Below, piece by piece: positions 8,698 to 16,986 of a stretch of DNA of 64,000 nucleotides; the first letter of the stretch is position 1; each line of letters begins with the position of its first letter. The translations under genes and the position numbers were made by a program. Source of the DNA: Mesorhizobium sp. CU3 (GTDB lineage: Bacteria; Pseudomonadota; Alphaproteobacteria; Rhizobiales; Rhizobiaceae); the NCBI RefSeq assembly GCF_006442965.1, contig NZ_VFWX01000004.1, positions 186,001 through 250,000 on the forward strand, written 5' to 3'. A model generated the notes under the pieces. The model had not been told where the DNA came from. It searched no databases and worked only from the letters and a program-made list of their open reading frames with translations.

Positions 8698-9756
8698 ATG
8701 ACGTCGGGCGCCGTATCCATACGAAACGTCTCGAAGGCGTTCGGCACGTTCACGGCGCTCGACAACGTATCGTTGGACATCGAGCCCGGCGAGTTCCTGA
8801 CCTTGCTCGGGCCCTCGGGCTCGGGCAAGACGACGCTGCTCAACGTCATTGCCGGCTTCGAACGCCCCGACAGCGGCAGCCTTTTGGTCGACGGCGTGGA
8901 GTTCATCACCAAGCCGCCGCACAAGCGTGACCTCGGCATGGTGTTCCAGAACTATGCGCTGTTTCCGCATATGGACGTCTTCAACAACGTCGCCTACCCG
9001 CTGAAGCTGCGCGGTCTTGCGGCAGCCGAGACGCGCGAGCGCGTCAGGCAGGCGCTCGAAACCGTGCAGATGGCGCATCTGTCCGGCCGTCGCATCACCG
9101 AACTGTCCGGCGGCCAGAAGCAGCGCGTGGCGCTGGCGCGCGCCATCGTCTTCGAGCCTAAGCTGCTCTTGATGGACGAGCCGCTGTCGGCGCTGGACAA
9201 GAACCTGCGCGAGCATATGCAGATCGAGCTGAAGCGCCTGCACGACCGGCTGGGGATGACGACCATCTATGTCACCCACGACCAGCAGGAGGCGCTGACC
9301 ATGTCGAACCGCATCGCCGTGCTGCGCAACGGCGGCATCGTGCAGCTCGACACGCCGAAACACATCTATGACCGGCCCAACTGCCGTTTCGTGGCAAGCT
9401 TCATGGGCGAGACGCGGATGCTTCCCGTCGGCAGGTCGGGCGACGGATATGAGTTTGCCGGGCGCCGGCTGAAACTGGCGCAGCCGCCCTCGGCCGCCGA
9501 CGCGCAATGGCTGGTGGTGCGGCCCGAGCGTCTCGGTTGGCATGGCGACGAGGCGCGCGACAATCGCATCGATGGACTGGTCGTCGATGTCGTCTATCGC
9601 GGCGACAGCCACTCGATCTCGCTGAAGCTGCCGGGCGACCACGAAATATCGATCCGCCGTGCGCCGACCGAGGACAAGCCGCTGCCGGAGCCCGGCCAGA
9701 CGCTCACCCTGTGGCTGAAGCCGGAGGCCAGCGTCCTGGTCGAGGAAGCCCCTTGA
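8698..9756 (+). CDS. ABC transporter ATP-binding protein, PotA type
   Basis: A 352-residue ATPase. Walker A GPSGSGKT is at residues 38-45, the signature LSGGQ at 136-140 and the Walker B DE pair at 160-161, followed by the H-loop in YVTHDQQEA. A C-terminal TOBE-like domain of about 110 residues follows, as in PotA/CysA ATPases. The start has GGGAGGAG upstream. Its stop overlaps the start of the next permease gene by one base. It energises import by the two downstream permeases with the binding protein at 7625-8671. Confidence 0.92.
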   Translation: MTSGAVSIRNVSKAFGTFTALDNVSLDIEPGEFLTLLGPSGSGKTTLLNVIAGFERPDSGSLLVDGVEFITKPPHKRDLGMVFQNYALFPHMDVFNNVAYPLKLRGLAAAETRERVRQALETVQMAHLSGRRITELSGGQKQRVALARAIVFEPKLLLMDEPLSALDKNLREHMQIELKRLHDRLGMTTIYVTHDQQEALTMSNRIAVLRNGGIVQLDTPKHIYDRPNCRFVASFMGETRMLPVGRSGDGYEFAGRRLKLAQPPSAADAQWLVVRPERLGWHGDEARDNRIDGLVVDVVYRGDSHSISLKLPGDHEISIRRAPTEDKPLPEPGQTLTLWLKPEASVLVEEAP

Positions 9757-10652
9757 TGACGGCAGCCGCGCTCGACACGCAGCCTCTCAACGCCGGACTG
9801 CTCGGCGATGACGAGCGCCGCCATCGGCTGGCGATGTTCGGACTGTCGGTCCCGGCCATGCTGCTGGTAGCGCTGGTTCTGCTCGTTCCGTTTTCATGGC
9901 TCGCCTGGCTGTCGCTGTTCGATGCTTCGGGCGCCTTGTCGGCCGAGAACTACGCCCGACTGCTGCGCCCGGCCTACGTCAACAGCTTCGTCAGCACGCT
10001 CGAGGTGGCCGCGCTCGTCACCGGCGTCTGCATCCTGCTTGGCTATCCCGTCGCTTATCTGCTGTCGCAACTCCCGAAGCGCGCGGCGCAGATACTGCTC
10101 GTCTTCGTCATCCTGCCGTTCTGGACATCGGTCCTGGTCAGGACCTACGCCTGGCTCGTCCTGTTGCAGCGCGAAGGCATCATCAACACCTGGCTGAAGC
10201 AGCTCGGCCTGATCAGCGAATCCCTGCCGCTGGTCAACAATCTGACCGGCACGGTCATCGGCATGGTGCATGTGATGCTGCCTTTCCTGATCCTGCCGCT
10301 CTATGCCTCGATGCGCGCCATCGACCCGGTTTATCTCAGAGCCGCCGCCAATTGCGGCGCCTCGCCGGCGCAGGCTTTCCGCCAGGTGTTCCTGCCGCTG
10401 TCGGCGCCGGGTCTCGGCGCCGGTGCTGCGCTCACCTTCGTGCTCTGCCTCGGCTTCTACCTGACGCCGGCGCTGCTCGGCGGCGGCCGCGTCGCCATGT
10501 GGTCGACGCAGATCGCCGATGCCGTCGCCAAATTCGCCAATTGGGGCGCGGCGAGCGCGCTGAGCGTGGCGCTGCTCGTCGTCACCGGCCTTATCCTATG
10601 GCTGATGAAATGGGGCGTCCGGCGCCTCGGCACGTCTCTCGGAGAGCGCTGA
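9756..10652 (+). CDS. ABC transporter permease, PotB type
   Basis: An inner-membrane permease of about 298 residues with roughly six hydrophobic segments. Near residue 210 is the EAA-like coupling loop LRAAANCGASPAQAFRQVFLP that contacts the ATPase. The ATG overlaps the ATPase stop (TGATG), so the two are translationally coupled, and its own stop overlaps the start of the next permease in the same way. The FWTSVLVRTYAWLVLL segment is typical of PotB/PotH proteins. Confidence 0.9.
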   Translation: MTAAALDTQPLNAGLLGDDERRHRLAMFGLSVPAMLLVALVLLVPFSWLAWLSLFDASGALSAENYARLLRPAYVNSFVSTLEVAALVTGVCILLGYPVAYLLSQLPKRAAQILLVFVILPFWTSVLVRTYAWLVLLQREGIINTWLKQLGLISESLPLVNNLTGTVIGMVHVMLPFLILPLYASMRAIDPVYLRAAANCGASPAQAFRQVFLPLSAPGLGAGAALTFVLCLGFYLTPALLGGGRVAMWSTQIADAVAKFANWGAASALSVALLVVTGLILWLMKWGVRRLGTSLGER

Positions 10653-11479
10653 TGCTGAGCCGCGCCGCGTCCTCAACCCAGATCACCCACGGCCAGCGTC
10701 TGTGGCTCTACGGGCTGGTGGCGCTGGTGATGGCCTTTCTCGTCATCCCTTGCCTGATCATCATCCCGCTGTCCTTCTCCGACTCGCAATATCTCGAATT
10801 CCCGCCGCGCGGCTGGAGCCTCCGGTGGTACGAGGCCTTCTTCACTTCGCACGAGTGGCTGCGCTCGGCGGTGGTTTCGCTCAAGGTCGCGTGCAGCACG
10901 ACGATCCTGGCCACGGTGCTGGGCACGCTCGCCAGCTATGGCCTCCACAAGCGTGCCGGAAATCTCGATCCGATCGTGCGCGGCGCGCTGATGCTGCCGA
11001 TGATGGTGCCGCTGATCTTCGTCGCCATCGGCGCCTTCTTCGTCTATTCGCGGCTCGACCTCAACAACACGCTGACCGGGCTGGTGCTGGCGCACACGAC
11101 GCTCGCCATCCCGTTCGTAATCATCGCCGTCAGCAACGGCCTGGCAAGCTTCGACGCCAACCAGGAACGCGCCGCGCGCAGCCTGGGCGCTTCACCGCTG
11201 CGCGCCTTCCTCACCGTGACCTTGCCGCAGATCCGCATCTCGGTGATCTCCGGCATGCTGTTTGCCTTCGTCACCTCTTTCGACGAAGTCGTCGTCTCGC
11301 TCTTCATCTCCAGCGGCGCGACGTCGACGCTGACCAAGCGCATGTTCGCCAACATACGCGATCAGGTCGATCCGACCGTCGCGGCGATTTCCTCCATGCT
11401 GGTGGTGCTGTCGATCGTCGTTCTCATCGCCGCGCAATTCGTGCGCCGCGACGGCGTCAAGGCGACCGACAACCGCTGA
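10652..11479 (+). CDS. ABC transporter permease, PotC type
   Basis: A 275-residue second permease of the same importer. It has about six membrane spans and the EAA loop ERAARSLGASPLRAFLTVTLP around residues 171-191. The SFDEVVVSLFISS segment is a hallmark of PotC/PotI permeases. The start overlaps the previous permease stop. The hydrolase gene follows after 28 bases, so the amidohydrolase is probably cotranscribed with the importer. Confidence 0.9.
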   Translation: MLSRAASSTQITHGQRLWLYGLVALVMAFLVIPCLIIIPLSFSDSQYLEFPPRGWSLRWYEAFFTSHEWLRSAVVSLKVACSTTILATVLGTLASYGLHKRAGNLDPIVRGALMLPMMVPLIFVAIGAFFVYSRLDLNNTLTGLVLAHTTLAIPFVIIAVSNGLASFDANQERAARSLGASPLRAFLTVTLPQIRISVISGMLFAFVTSFDEVVVSLFISSGATSTLTKRMFANIRDQVDPTVAAISSMLVVLSIVVLIAAQFVRRDGVKATDNR

Positions 11480-11507
11480 TCCAGCCGCACCGTTCCTGGA
11501 GACCTCA

Positions 11508-12530
11508 ATGCTGGCCATCTTCGATGAGCGGCAATTCCTGCATCGCCCCTTGACCCGGATCGCCGGCGGCGAATTGAAGCGCAGCCCTGAACAGCCTGAA
11601 AGGATAGCGGCCCTGCTCCACGGCCTTGATGAGGCTGGTATCGCCGTCCAGCCTCCTCGCGAGCATCCGATCGATGCCATCGCGGCAATGCATGACCGCG
11701 ACTACCTCGCCTTTCTCGAAACCGGCTTCCAGGCATGGCGGCAATTGCCGGGTGCCGGTCCCGAATTGAGATCGAGCGTCCATCCCAGCCGCCATATGAG
11801 CCGCTTGCCGCAGGACCTGCTCGGCCGTGCCGGCTTCTATCAGGCCGACGCCAGTTGCGTGCTCGTCGAGGGAACCTGGGAGGCGGCGCGCGCAAGCGCC
11901 AACACGGCCGTCGATGCCATGGCGCGGGTGCTGGCGGGTGAGGATGCGGCATACGCGCTTTGCCGGCCGCCCGGCCATCACGCCTATCGCGATCAGGCGG
12001 GCGGCTTCTGCTACCTGAACAACGCAGCCATCGCGGCCAACCTCGCTGCCTCGCAAGATGCGCGGGTGGCGATCGTCGATGTCGACGTTCACCACGGCAA
12101 CGGGACCCAGGCGCTTTTCTACAACCGGCGGGATGTTCTGACCGTATCGGTGCATGGCGATCCTGCCCACCTCTATCCCTATTATGCCGGCTACGCCGAC
12201 GAAATCGGGGCTGGCTACGCAGAAGGGTACAACCTAAATCTGCCGGTGCCTCTGATGAGCGGTACCGAGGCCTATCTGGCGGCCGTGGCGAAAGCGTACG
12301 AGGCGGTCCGGCAGTTCTCGCCCGATGTCCTCATCATTGCGCTGGGGCTGGACGCCTCTAAGGACGACCCCTTTGCCTGCATGGCCGTAGACGAAACGGG
12401 CTTTCGTCGGATGGGAGAAATGCTTGCAGCACTGAGACACCCGACACTGATTGTTCAGGAGGGAGGCTACCCGTCGCCGACGCTGGCGGATTCGCTGGCA
12501 GCCTTCCTGAATGGATTTGTCGGACATTGA
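11508..12530 (+). CDS. Histone-deacetylase-fold amidohydrolase (acetylpolyamine amidohydrolase-like)
   Basis: A 340-residue zinc amidohydrolase of the HDAC/AcuC/AphA superfamily. The catalytic pair His157-His158 lies in RPPGHHA. Zinc ligands Asp193 and His195 lie in DVDVHHGNGTQ, and Asp282 in GLDAS. Bacterial members deacetylate acetylpolyamines or related amides. It is the last gene of a PotDABC-type importer operon, which fits uptake of an N-acylated amine followed by deacylation in the cytoplasm. The substrate is inferred from family and context only. Confidence 0.85.
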   Translation: MLAIFDERQFLHRPLTRIAGGELKRSPEQPERIAALLHGLDEAGIAVQPPREHPIDAIAAMHDRDYLAFLETGFQAWRQLPGAGPELRSSVHPSRHMSRLPQDLLGRAGFYQADASCVLVEGTWEAARASANTAVDAMARVLAGEDAAYALCRPPGHHAYRDQAGGFCYLNNAAIAANLAASQDARVAIVDVDVHHGNGTQALFYNRRDVLTVSVHGDPAHLYPYYAGYADEIGAGYAEGYNLNLPVPLMSGTEAYLAAVAKAYEAVRQFSPDVLIIALGLDASKDDPFACMAVDETGFRRMGEMLAALRHPTLIVQEGGYPSPTLADSLAAFLNGFVGH

Positions 12531-12611
12531 TACGCTGTCGGGATGGACACTTTGCCGGTGCCGATGTCCAACGTCTCACCTGTCGCTTGGCGTGCGCAAA
12601 ATTCCCTTCGC

Positions 12612-13736
12612 CTAGTGCGGCAACGCCTTCTCCGGGTGCAGTCCAAGGTGGCCAGGCGAAGGTTCGCCTTTTGCCTCGCCGAGGTAGAGCCCTATCTGCG
12701 AACGGAAGCTTTCGACGGCGGCACGATCGGCAAGGAACTTTCCGAAAGCGGTCGGATCGCCGTTCTTGTACTTCCAGATCGGCTTGTAGCCTGCCGGCGG
12801 CGCGATGTCGGTGCGCACCGACCACATGTACCAGACGTTCGTCTGCGTCTCCTTGTCGAGAAGCCAGCTCAGATAGAGCTTTGCCGCCTCTGGATGCTTC
12901 GCCCCCTTGAGGATGGCGGCCTGCTGCGGCCAGGCGACGAACGGATCCTCCTTCGGCAGCACGAAGCGGGATACCGTGCCCGGGAACGGCACAAGCCCGC
13001 CATCGGTCGAGAAGGTGACGGTGGCCTGGCCGGCTTCCACCATGTCGGTAGGTGCCTGCGTGCCGCGAACGTAGATCGGCTCCTGCTTGGCCAACTGCGC
13101 CACATAGTCCCAACCATACTTGTCGACGACCTGTTTGAACCAGAACAGCACCGCATCGTCGTCGGTCGGATAGGTCAACACGATCTTGCCCTTGAATTCG
13201 GGGCGCAGGTAATCCTTCGCCTCACGCGGCCATGTCGCCTCGTCCGGCAGCAGCTTTGAATTGACGAGGTTGGAGAACGCATCGACGAAGACACCGGTAT
13301 AGGCGCCGTCGGGATCCTTGAAGGCGGGGTAGACCTTGTCCCAGCCGATGGGCTTGTAGGCCTCCAGAACGCCCTGCTTCTTCCATCGCGGAAAGTTCTG
13401 CAGCGTCTGGATCTGGATGATGTCGGGAACCAGCGTCTTCGTGGCGATCTGATTGTCGATGCGGGCTTCGTGAAACTTCGAGTAATCGACGACCACGTCA
13501 AGCGTCACACCCGGAAACTTCTGTTCGAAGGCCTTCTTGGTGCCATCCTGCTGGCCGGGCGTGTCGCCGCCGGCATAGACGATGACACGCCCGCCTTCGC
13601 CAAGCGCCGCCTTGTAGAGTTGGTCCAGGCTGCGTTTTTCCTCGGCGACTGCGTTTCCGGCCAGCGCATCGCCGGCGCCGGCCAGCAGACTGACACTCGC
13701 CGCGAGTCCCAGGGCCGTCCTTCGGTTCATCTTCAT
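12612..13736 (-). CDS. ABC transporter extracellular substrate-binding protein (FutA/PotD-like)
   Basis: A 374-residue type II periplasmic binding protein. The N-terminus has a twin-arginine-like pair (NRRTALGLAAS) and a signal peptide ending near DALAG. The mature start resembles iron(III)/AfuA-type proteins (GEGGRVIVYAGGDTPGQQDG), and ILKGAKHPEAAKLYLSWLL near the C-terminus is a common block of this group. The ATG at 13736 has AGGAG upstream. It heads no operon of its own: it is the distal gene after two permeases, and it converges with the amidohydrolase gene. The ligand is unknown. Confidence 0.8.
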   Translation of the reverse strand: MKMNRRTALGLAASVSLLAGAGDALAGNAVAEEKRSLDQLYKAALGEGGRVIVYAGGDTPGQQDGTKKAFEQKFPGVTLDVVVDYSKFHEARIDNQIATKTLVPDIIQIQTLQNFPRWKKQGVLEAYKPIGWDKVYPAFKDPDGAYTGVFVDAFSNLVNSKLLPDEATWPREAKDYLRPEFKGKIVLTYPTDDDAVLFWFKQVVDKYGWDYVAQLAKQEPIYVRGTQAPTDMVEAGQATVTFSTDGGLVPFPGTVSRFVLPKEDPFVAWPQQAAILKGAKHPEAAKLYLSWLLDKETQTNVWYMWSVRTDIAPPAGYKPIWKYKNGDPTAFGKFLADRAAVESFRSQIGLYLGEAKGEPSPGHLGLHPEKALPH

Positions 13737-13757
13737 GTCGTGCTCCTTTCGGTTTGT

Positions 13758-14558
13758 TTAGGCGTTCTGCTTCGCCGACCGCTGCTGAACAGCCGTCAGC
13801 AACAGAAGCAGCCCCGCCGATATGGCGATCAGGATGCTGGCGACCGCGAGCACGGTCGGGTCGAGGTTCTCACGCGTCCCGCTGAGCAGTTCGCGCGGCA
13901 GGGTTTTTTGACCGGGGCCAGTGATCATCAGCGCGATCACCACCTCGTCGAAGGACGCGGCGAAGGCAAAGATGGTGCCCGAGACGATACCGGGCAGGAT
14001 GAGCGGAATGGTGATCCTGCGGAAGGTCGTCATCGGCGGCGCGCCGAGGCTTTCGGCCGCCCTGAGCAAGCCTTTGTCCAGCTGGCTCACCGAAGCGTTG
14101 ACGGTGACCAGGACCAGCGGCACGGCGATCACCGCATGCGCCAGCACCAGCCCGGCCAGGCTGTTGGCGAGGCCAAGCGGCGCGAAGAAGAAATAGACGC
14201 CGACCGCAGTGATGATCACCGGCACGATCATCGGCGAGATCAGTAGCGCCATCAGCAGCGACTTGCCCGGGAAGCGGATGCGATCGAGCCCGAGCGCGGC
14301 CAGCGTGCCAAGCGGCGTCGCGATGGCGACCGTCGAGATAGCCACGATCAGCGAGTTGGCGACGGCATGCAGCCAGCGCGGCGTCGAGACGACGGCGGCG
14401 TACCATTTGAGCGACAGGCCCTGCAGCGGGTAGGCCAGGATCGAACCGCCATTGAAGGAGAGCGGCACGATGGCGAAGATCGGCAGAAGCAGGAAGCCCA
14501 GCACCAGCGCGCCGGCGAGCCGGCAGCCCCATAGCCAGATGCGCGTGCCGTCCAGCAT
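13758..14558 (-). CDS. ABC transporter permease, PotC type (second importer)
   Basis: A 266-residue permease with about six membrane segments. The EAA loop LRAAESLGAPPMTTFRRITIP and the PotC-type FAASFDEVVIALMI segment are present. It follows the larger permease by one base and precedes the binding protein by 21 bases. The importer as a whole runs leftward from the ATPase at about 18105. Confidence 0.88.
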   Translation of the reverse strand: MLDGTRIWLWGCRLAGALVLGFLLLPIFAIVPLSFNGGSILAYPLQGLSLKWYAAVVSTPRWLHAVANSLIVAISTVAIATPLGTLAALGLDRIRFPGKSLLMALLISPMIVPVIITAVGVYFFFAPLGLANSLAGLVLAHAVIAVPLVLVTVNASVSQLDKGLLRAAESLGAPPMTTFRRITIPLILPGIVSGTIFAFAASFDEVVIALMITGPGQKTLPRELLSGTRENLDPTVLAVASILIAISAGLLLLLTAVQQRSAKQNA

Positions 14559-14559
14559 C

Positions 14560-15744
14560 TCAGACCCCTACCCTTTGCACGCCGACAAGCCGCACGTAGA
14601 GCGCGTAGAGGATCACGGTGGCGATAAGCAGAATGCTGGCGAGCGCGGCCGCAAGGCCCCAGTTCAGCGCCTGCAGCGTGTTGTAGGCGATGTAGAAAGG
14701 CAGCATCTGGTCACCCTGGCCGCCGAGCAAAAGGGGCGTGACGTAGTAGCCAAGCGCCAGGATGAAGACCAGCAGCCCGCCGGCGGAGATACCCGGCACG
14801 ATCTGCGGCAGGTAGATGCGGAAGAAGGCATTGAGCGGGCCGGCTCCCAGCGATCGCGCGGCCTGCATCTGCGAACACGGCAACGCCTTCATCGAGGCGT
14901 AGAGGGGCAACACGGCGTAGGGCAGAAGGATGTGAGTGAGCGCGATCAGCACGCCGATGCGGTTGTAGACGAGCTCGAGTGGCGCATCGATGATGCCGAG
15001 CCCCATCAGCACCTGGTTGAAGACGCCGTTCTTCTGCAGGATGACCAGCCAGGAGGTCGAGCGCACCAGTACCGAGGTCCACAGCGGCAACAGCAGCGCC
15101 AGCATCAAAAGATTGGCCGTGAACTGTCCGACGCTTGCCAGAAGAGAGGCGGCGGGCAGCGCCAGAAGGATGCAGATGGCCGTCGCCGACAAGGCTATGG
15201 CAAAAGTGCGCGCGAGCACGTTGACATAGAGGGCGCTGTCCTGGCCGCCCTGCAGCCCCAGCGCGGACCGCAGATAGAGGCCGGTGAGCGGTCCTCGCGC
15301 ATTCGCCAGCGCCTGCCAGATCCCTCGCTGACCCCAGGCGCCATCGGCGGCGATCAGTGTGGATTTCCAGTCGGTGACGGTGGCGGTATCGCGCGGCAGT
15401 GCGCGCGCGGTCGACTGGATGAGCGTGCGCCATGTGCTGGATTCGTAGCCGAGCCGGCGCGCGGCGGTTCCGGCGATCTTTGCCTTGCGCGCCTCGACAA
15501 GATCCCGCCCTACCGCCTCGAATGCCGCGGCTGGCGGCAGATCCGCGCCGTCCCAGCCGGCCAGTGCCGCGACGGTGCCGGGCATCACCGTGCCAAGCTC
15601 GCGGTCATCGACCGACAGGAACAGCATGCCGCCGAGCGGCACGAAGAACGTGGCGAGAAGAAACAACGCCAGCGGCGCCACCAGGGCAATGCCCACGGCA
15701 TTTGGGCCGAATGCCCGTCGCCGCCGTTTGATCTCGGTGGTCAT
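14560..15744 (-). CDS. ABC transporter permease, PotB type with large periplasmic insert
   Basis: A permease of about 394 residues, roughly 100 longer than the usual PotB protein. The extra length is a hydrophilic stretch between the first membrane span (about residues 19-45) and the second (about 190). It is rich in Ala, Asp and Arg and presumably faces the periplasm. The EAA loop MQAARSLGAGPLNAFFRIYLP and the LPLWTSVLVRSTSWLVIL segment are standard. The ATG at 15744 (MTTEIKRRRR) is preferred over 15792 because GGGAGC lies upstream and the longer form runs into an intergenic repeat. Confidence 0.85.
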   Translation of the reverse strand: MTTEIKRRRRAFGPNAVGIALVAPLALFLLATFFVPLGGMLFLSVDDRELGTVMPGTVAALAGWDGADLPPAAAFEAVGRDLVEARKAKIAGTAARRLGYESSTWRTLIQSTARALPRDTATVTDWKSTLIAADGAWGQRGIWQALANARGPLTGLYLRSALGLQGGQDSALYVNVLARTFAIALSATAICILLALPAASLLASVGQFTANLLMLALLLPLWTSVLVRSTSWLVILQKNGVFNQVLMGLGIIDAPLELVYNRIGVLIALTHILLPYAVLPLYASMKALPCSQMQAARSLGAGPLNAFFRIYLPQIVPGISAGGLLVFILALGYYVTPLLLGGQGDQMLPFYIAYNTLQALNWGLAAALASILLIATVILYALYVRLVGVQRVGV

Positions 15745-15761
15745 GGTCGCTGGCTCCCGCA

Positions 15762-15800
15762 AGATCAGGATGACGTCTAGTTGGATCGCCATCCTGATCT
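15762..15800. repeat. Inverted repeat, part of a rhizobial-type intergenic mosaic element
   Basis: The arms AGATCAGGATG (15762-15772) and CATCCTGATCT (15790-15800) are perfect 11-bp reverse complements around a 17-base loop. The element sits between a frameshifted binding-protein gene and a permease gene and is followed at once by the second palindrome at 15811-15860. From memory, this pairing resembles composite palindromic elements common in Mesorhizobium and relatives. Confidence 0.7.
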
Positions 15801-15810
15801 AAGTCGTTGT

Positions 15811-15860
15811 CGGAGCATGATTTTCCGAAAACCAGGTTCACTCTTCGGGATCATGCTCCG
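15811..15860. repeat. Rhizobial GAGCATGAT-type palindromic element
   Basis: The arms CGGAGCATGA (15811-15820) and TCATGCTCCG (15851-15860) match perfectly. A CCGAAAACC core and TTCGGGA lie between them. This is the form of short palindromic repeats found many times in intergenic DNA of Rhizobiales. It is the best taxonomic clue in the window. It could act as a transcript-processing site or attenuator inside the importer operon. Confidence 0.75.
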
Positions 15861-15897
15861 GGACGGGGGCGGACCGGGTCCGCCGCCATACTTGTCG

Positions 15898-16940
15898 TCA
15901 TTTTGCCGCCCAGGCGGCAAACCGCTCGTTCAGGGCGTCGATGTTCTGCACCCAGAAGTTTGCGTCGACGGTGATGCCGGCGGCGATGTGTTCCGGCGCG
16001 GTCGGCAAGGTTGCCGCGACATCGGCCGGCAAGGCAGCCTGCGCCGCGACCGAACCGACCCCGTAGCCGAGCTTGGCCGGCCATTCGACCTGGCGGTCGG
16101 TGCGGCCGAGATATTCCAGCAGCTTGACGGCGTTGTCTTTGTTGGGCGAGCCCTTGAGGATCACCCAGGAATCGATGTTGAGGATGTTGCCCGCCCACAT
16201 GATCTTGAAGTCGCGCTTGTTCTCGGCGTTGGCGCCGCGGATGCGACCGTTATAGGAGGTGGTCATCGCCACCTCGCCCGATCCGAGGAGCTGCATCGGC
16301 TGGTTGCCGGAGGACCACCAGACGATGTTGGGCTTGATCTCGTCGAGCTTCTTGAAGGCCCTGTCCACCCCCTCCTTCGTGGCCAGTGTCTTGTAGACGT
16401 CGGCCGGCGCGACGCCGTCGGCCATCAGCGCGGCTTCGAGGGTGAATTTCGGCCCGTTGCGGAAGGCGCGCTTGCCTGGAAACTTCTTGACGTCCCAGAC
16501 ATCGGCCCACGTCTTCGGGCCGTCCTTGAACACCGCGCCGTCATAGCCAGCACGATGCTGAAGATGTTGGCGGGAACGCCGCATTCGGTCACGCTGCCGG
16601 GGATATAGCGTTCGGCGCCGCCGACCGTGGCGGGATCGATGGTCTCGAACAGGCCCTCCTCGCAGCCGAGCGCCTGCTCCTCGGCCTCGACCTCGACCAC
16701 ATCCCAATTGTTGGCTTCGCCGGCGCCGACCTTGGTGCGCAGCACGCCGATGCCGCCATCCCAGCTGTCTTCGGCGAGCGGGATGCCGGTGTCCTTGCGG
16801 AAGGGATCGAAATACACCGCGCGCTGCGCGTCCTGGAAGATGCCGCCCGCCGACACGACGGTCAGGTCGCGGGCCACCGCGACGCCCGGCAGTGCGATGG
16901 CGGATGCCAGAAGCGCTACATGAAGCAGGCTTGTTTTCAT
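15898..16940 (-). pseudogene. Frameshifted PotD-type substrate-binding protein
   Basis: Two reading frames together make one polyamine-type binding protein of about 347 residues. The N-terminal part, from the ATG at 16940, has a signal peptide and the mature start RDLTVVSAGGIFQDAQRAVYF, and reads well to SIVLA. The match then continues one frame over at YDGAVFKDGPKTWADVWD and runs to the stop at 15898. The switch is at about 16541-16549, where restoring one base (GCC TAT for GC TAT on the coding strand) joins the frames. It is either a real single-base deletion that inactivates the gene or a sequencing error. The sister binding protein at 12612-13736 might substitute. Confidence 0.8.
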
Positions 16941-16986
16941 GGTTATTCCCCTTTCTTGGTTGATGGTTTCGCAAACATCGCGGGCG

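Noticed and set aside
11508..12530. True histone deacetylase or acetoin-utilisation AcuC
   Set aside because: The fold is shared, but the operon partner is a polyamine-type importer, so an amide of a small amine is the better guess.
12531..12611. Terminator between the converging amidohydrolase and binding-protein genes
   Set aside because: Only a weak TGGACA/TGTCCA pairing with a long loop and no T-run is visible, so it is not listed.
12612..13736. Iron(III)-specific uptake protein
   Set aside because: The fold resembles FutA/AfuA proteins, but the operon is of PotABC type and the iron-binding tyrosine pair is not clearly visible.
16530..16560. Programmed ribosomal frameshift in the binding-protein gene
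   Set aside because: No slippery heptamer or downstream pseudoknot is evident, and binding proteins are not known to use frameshifting. Mutation or sequencing error is simpler.
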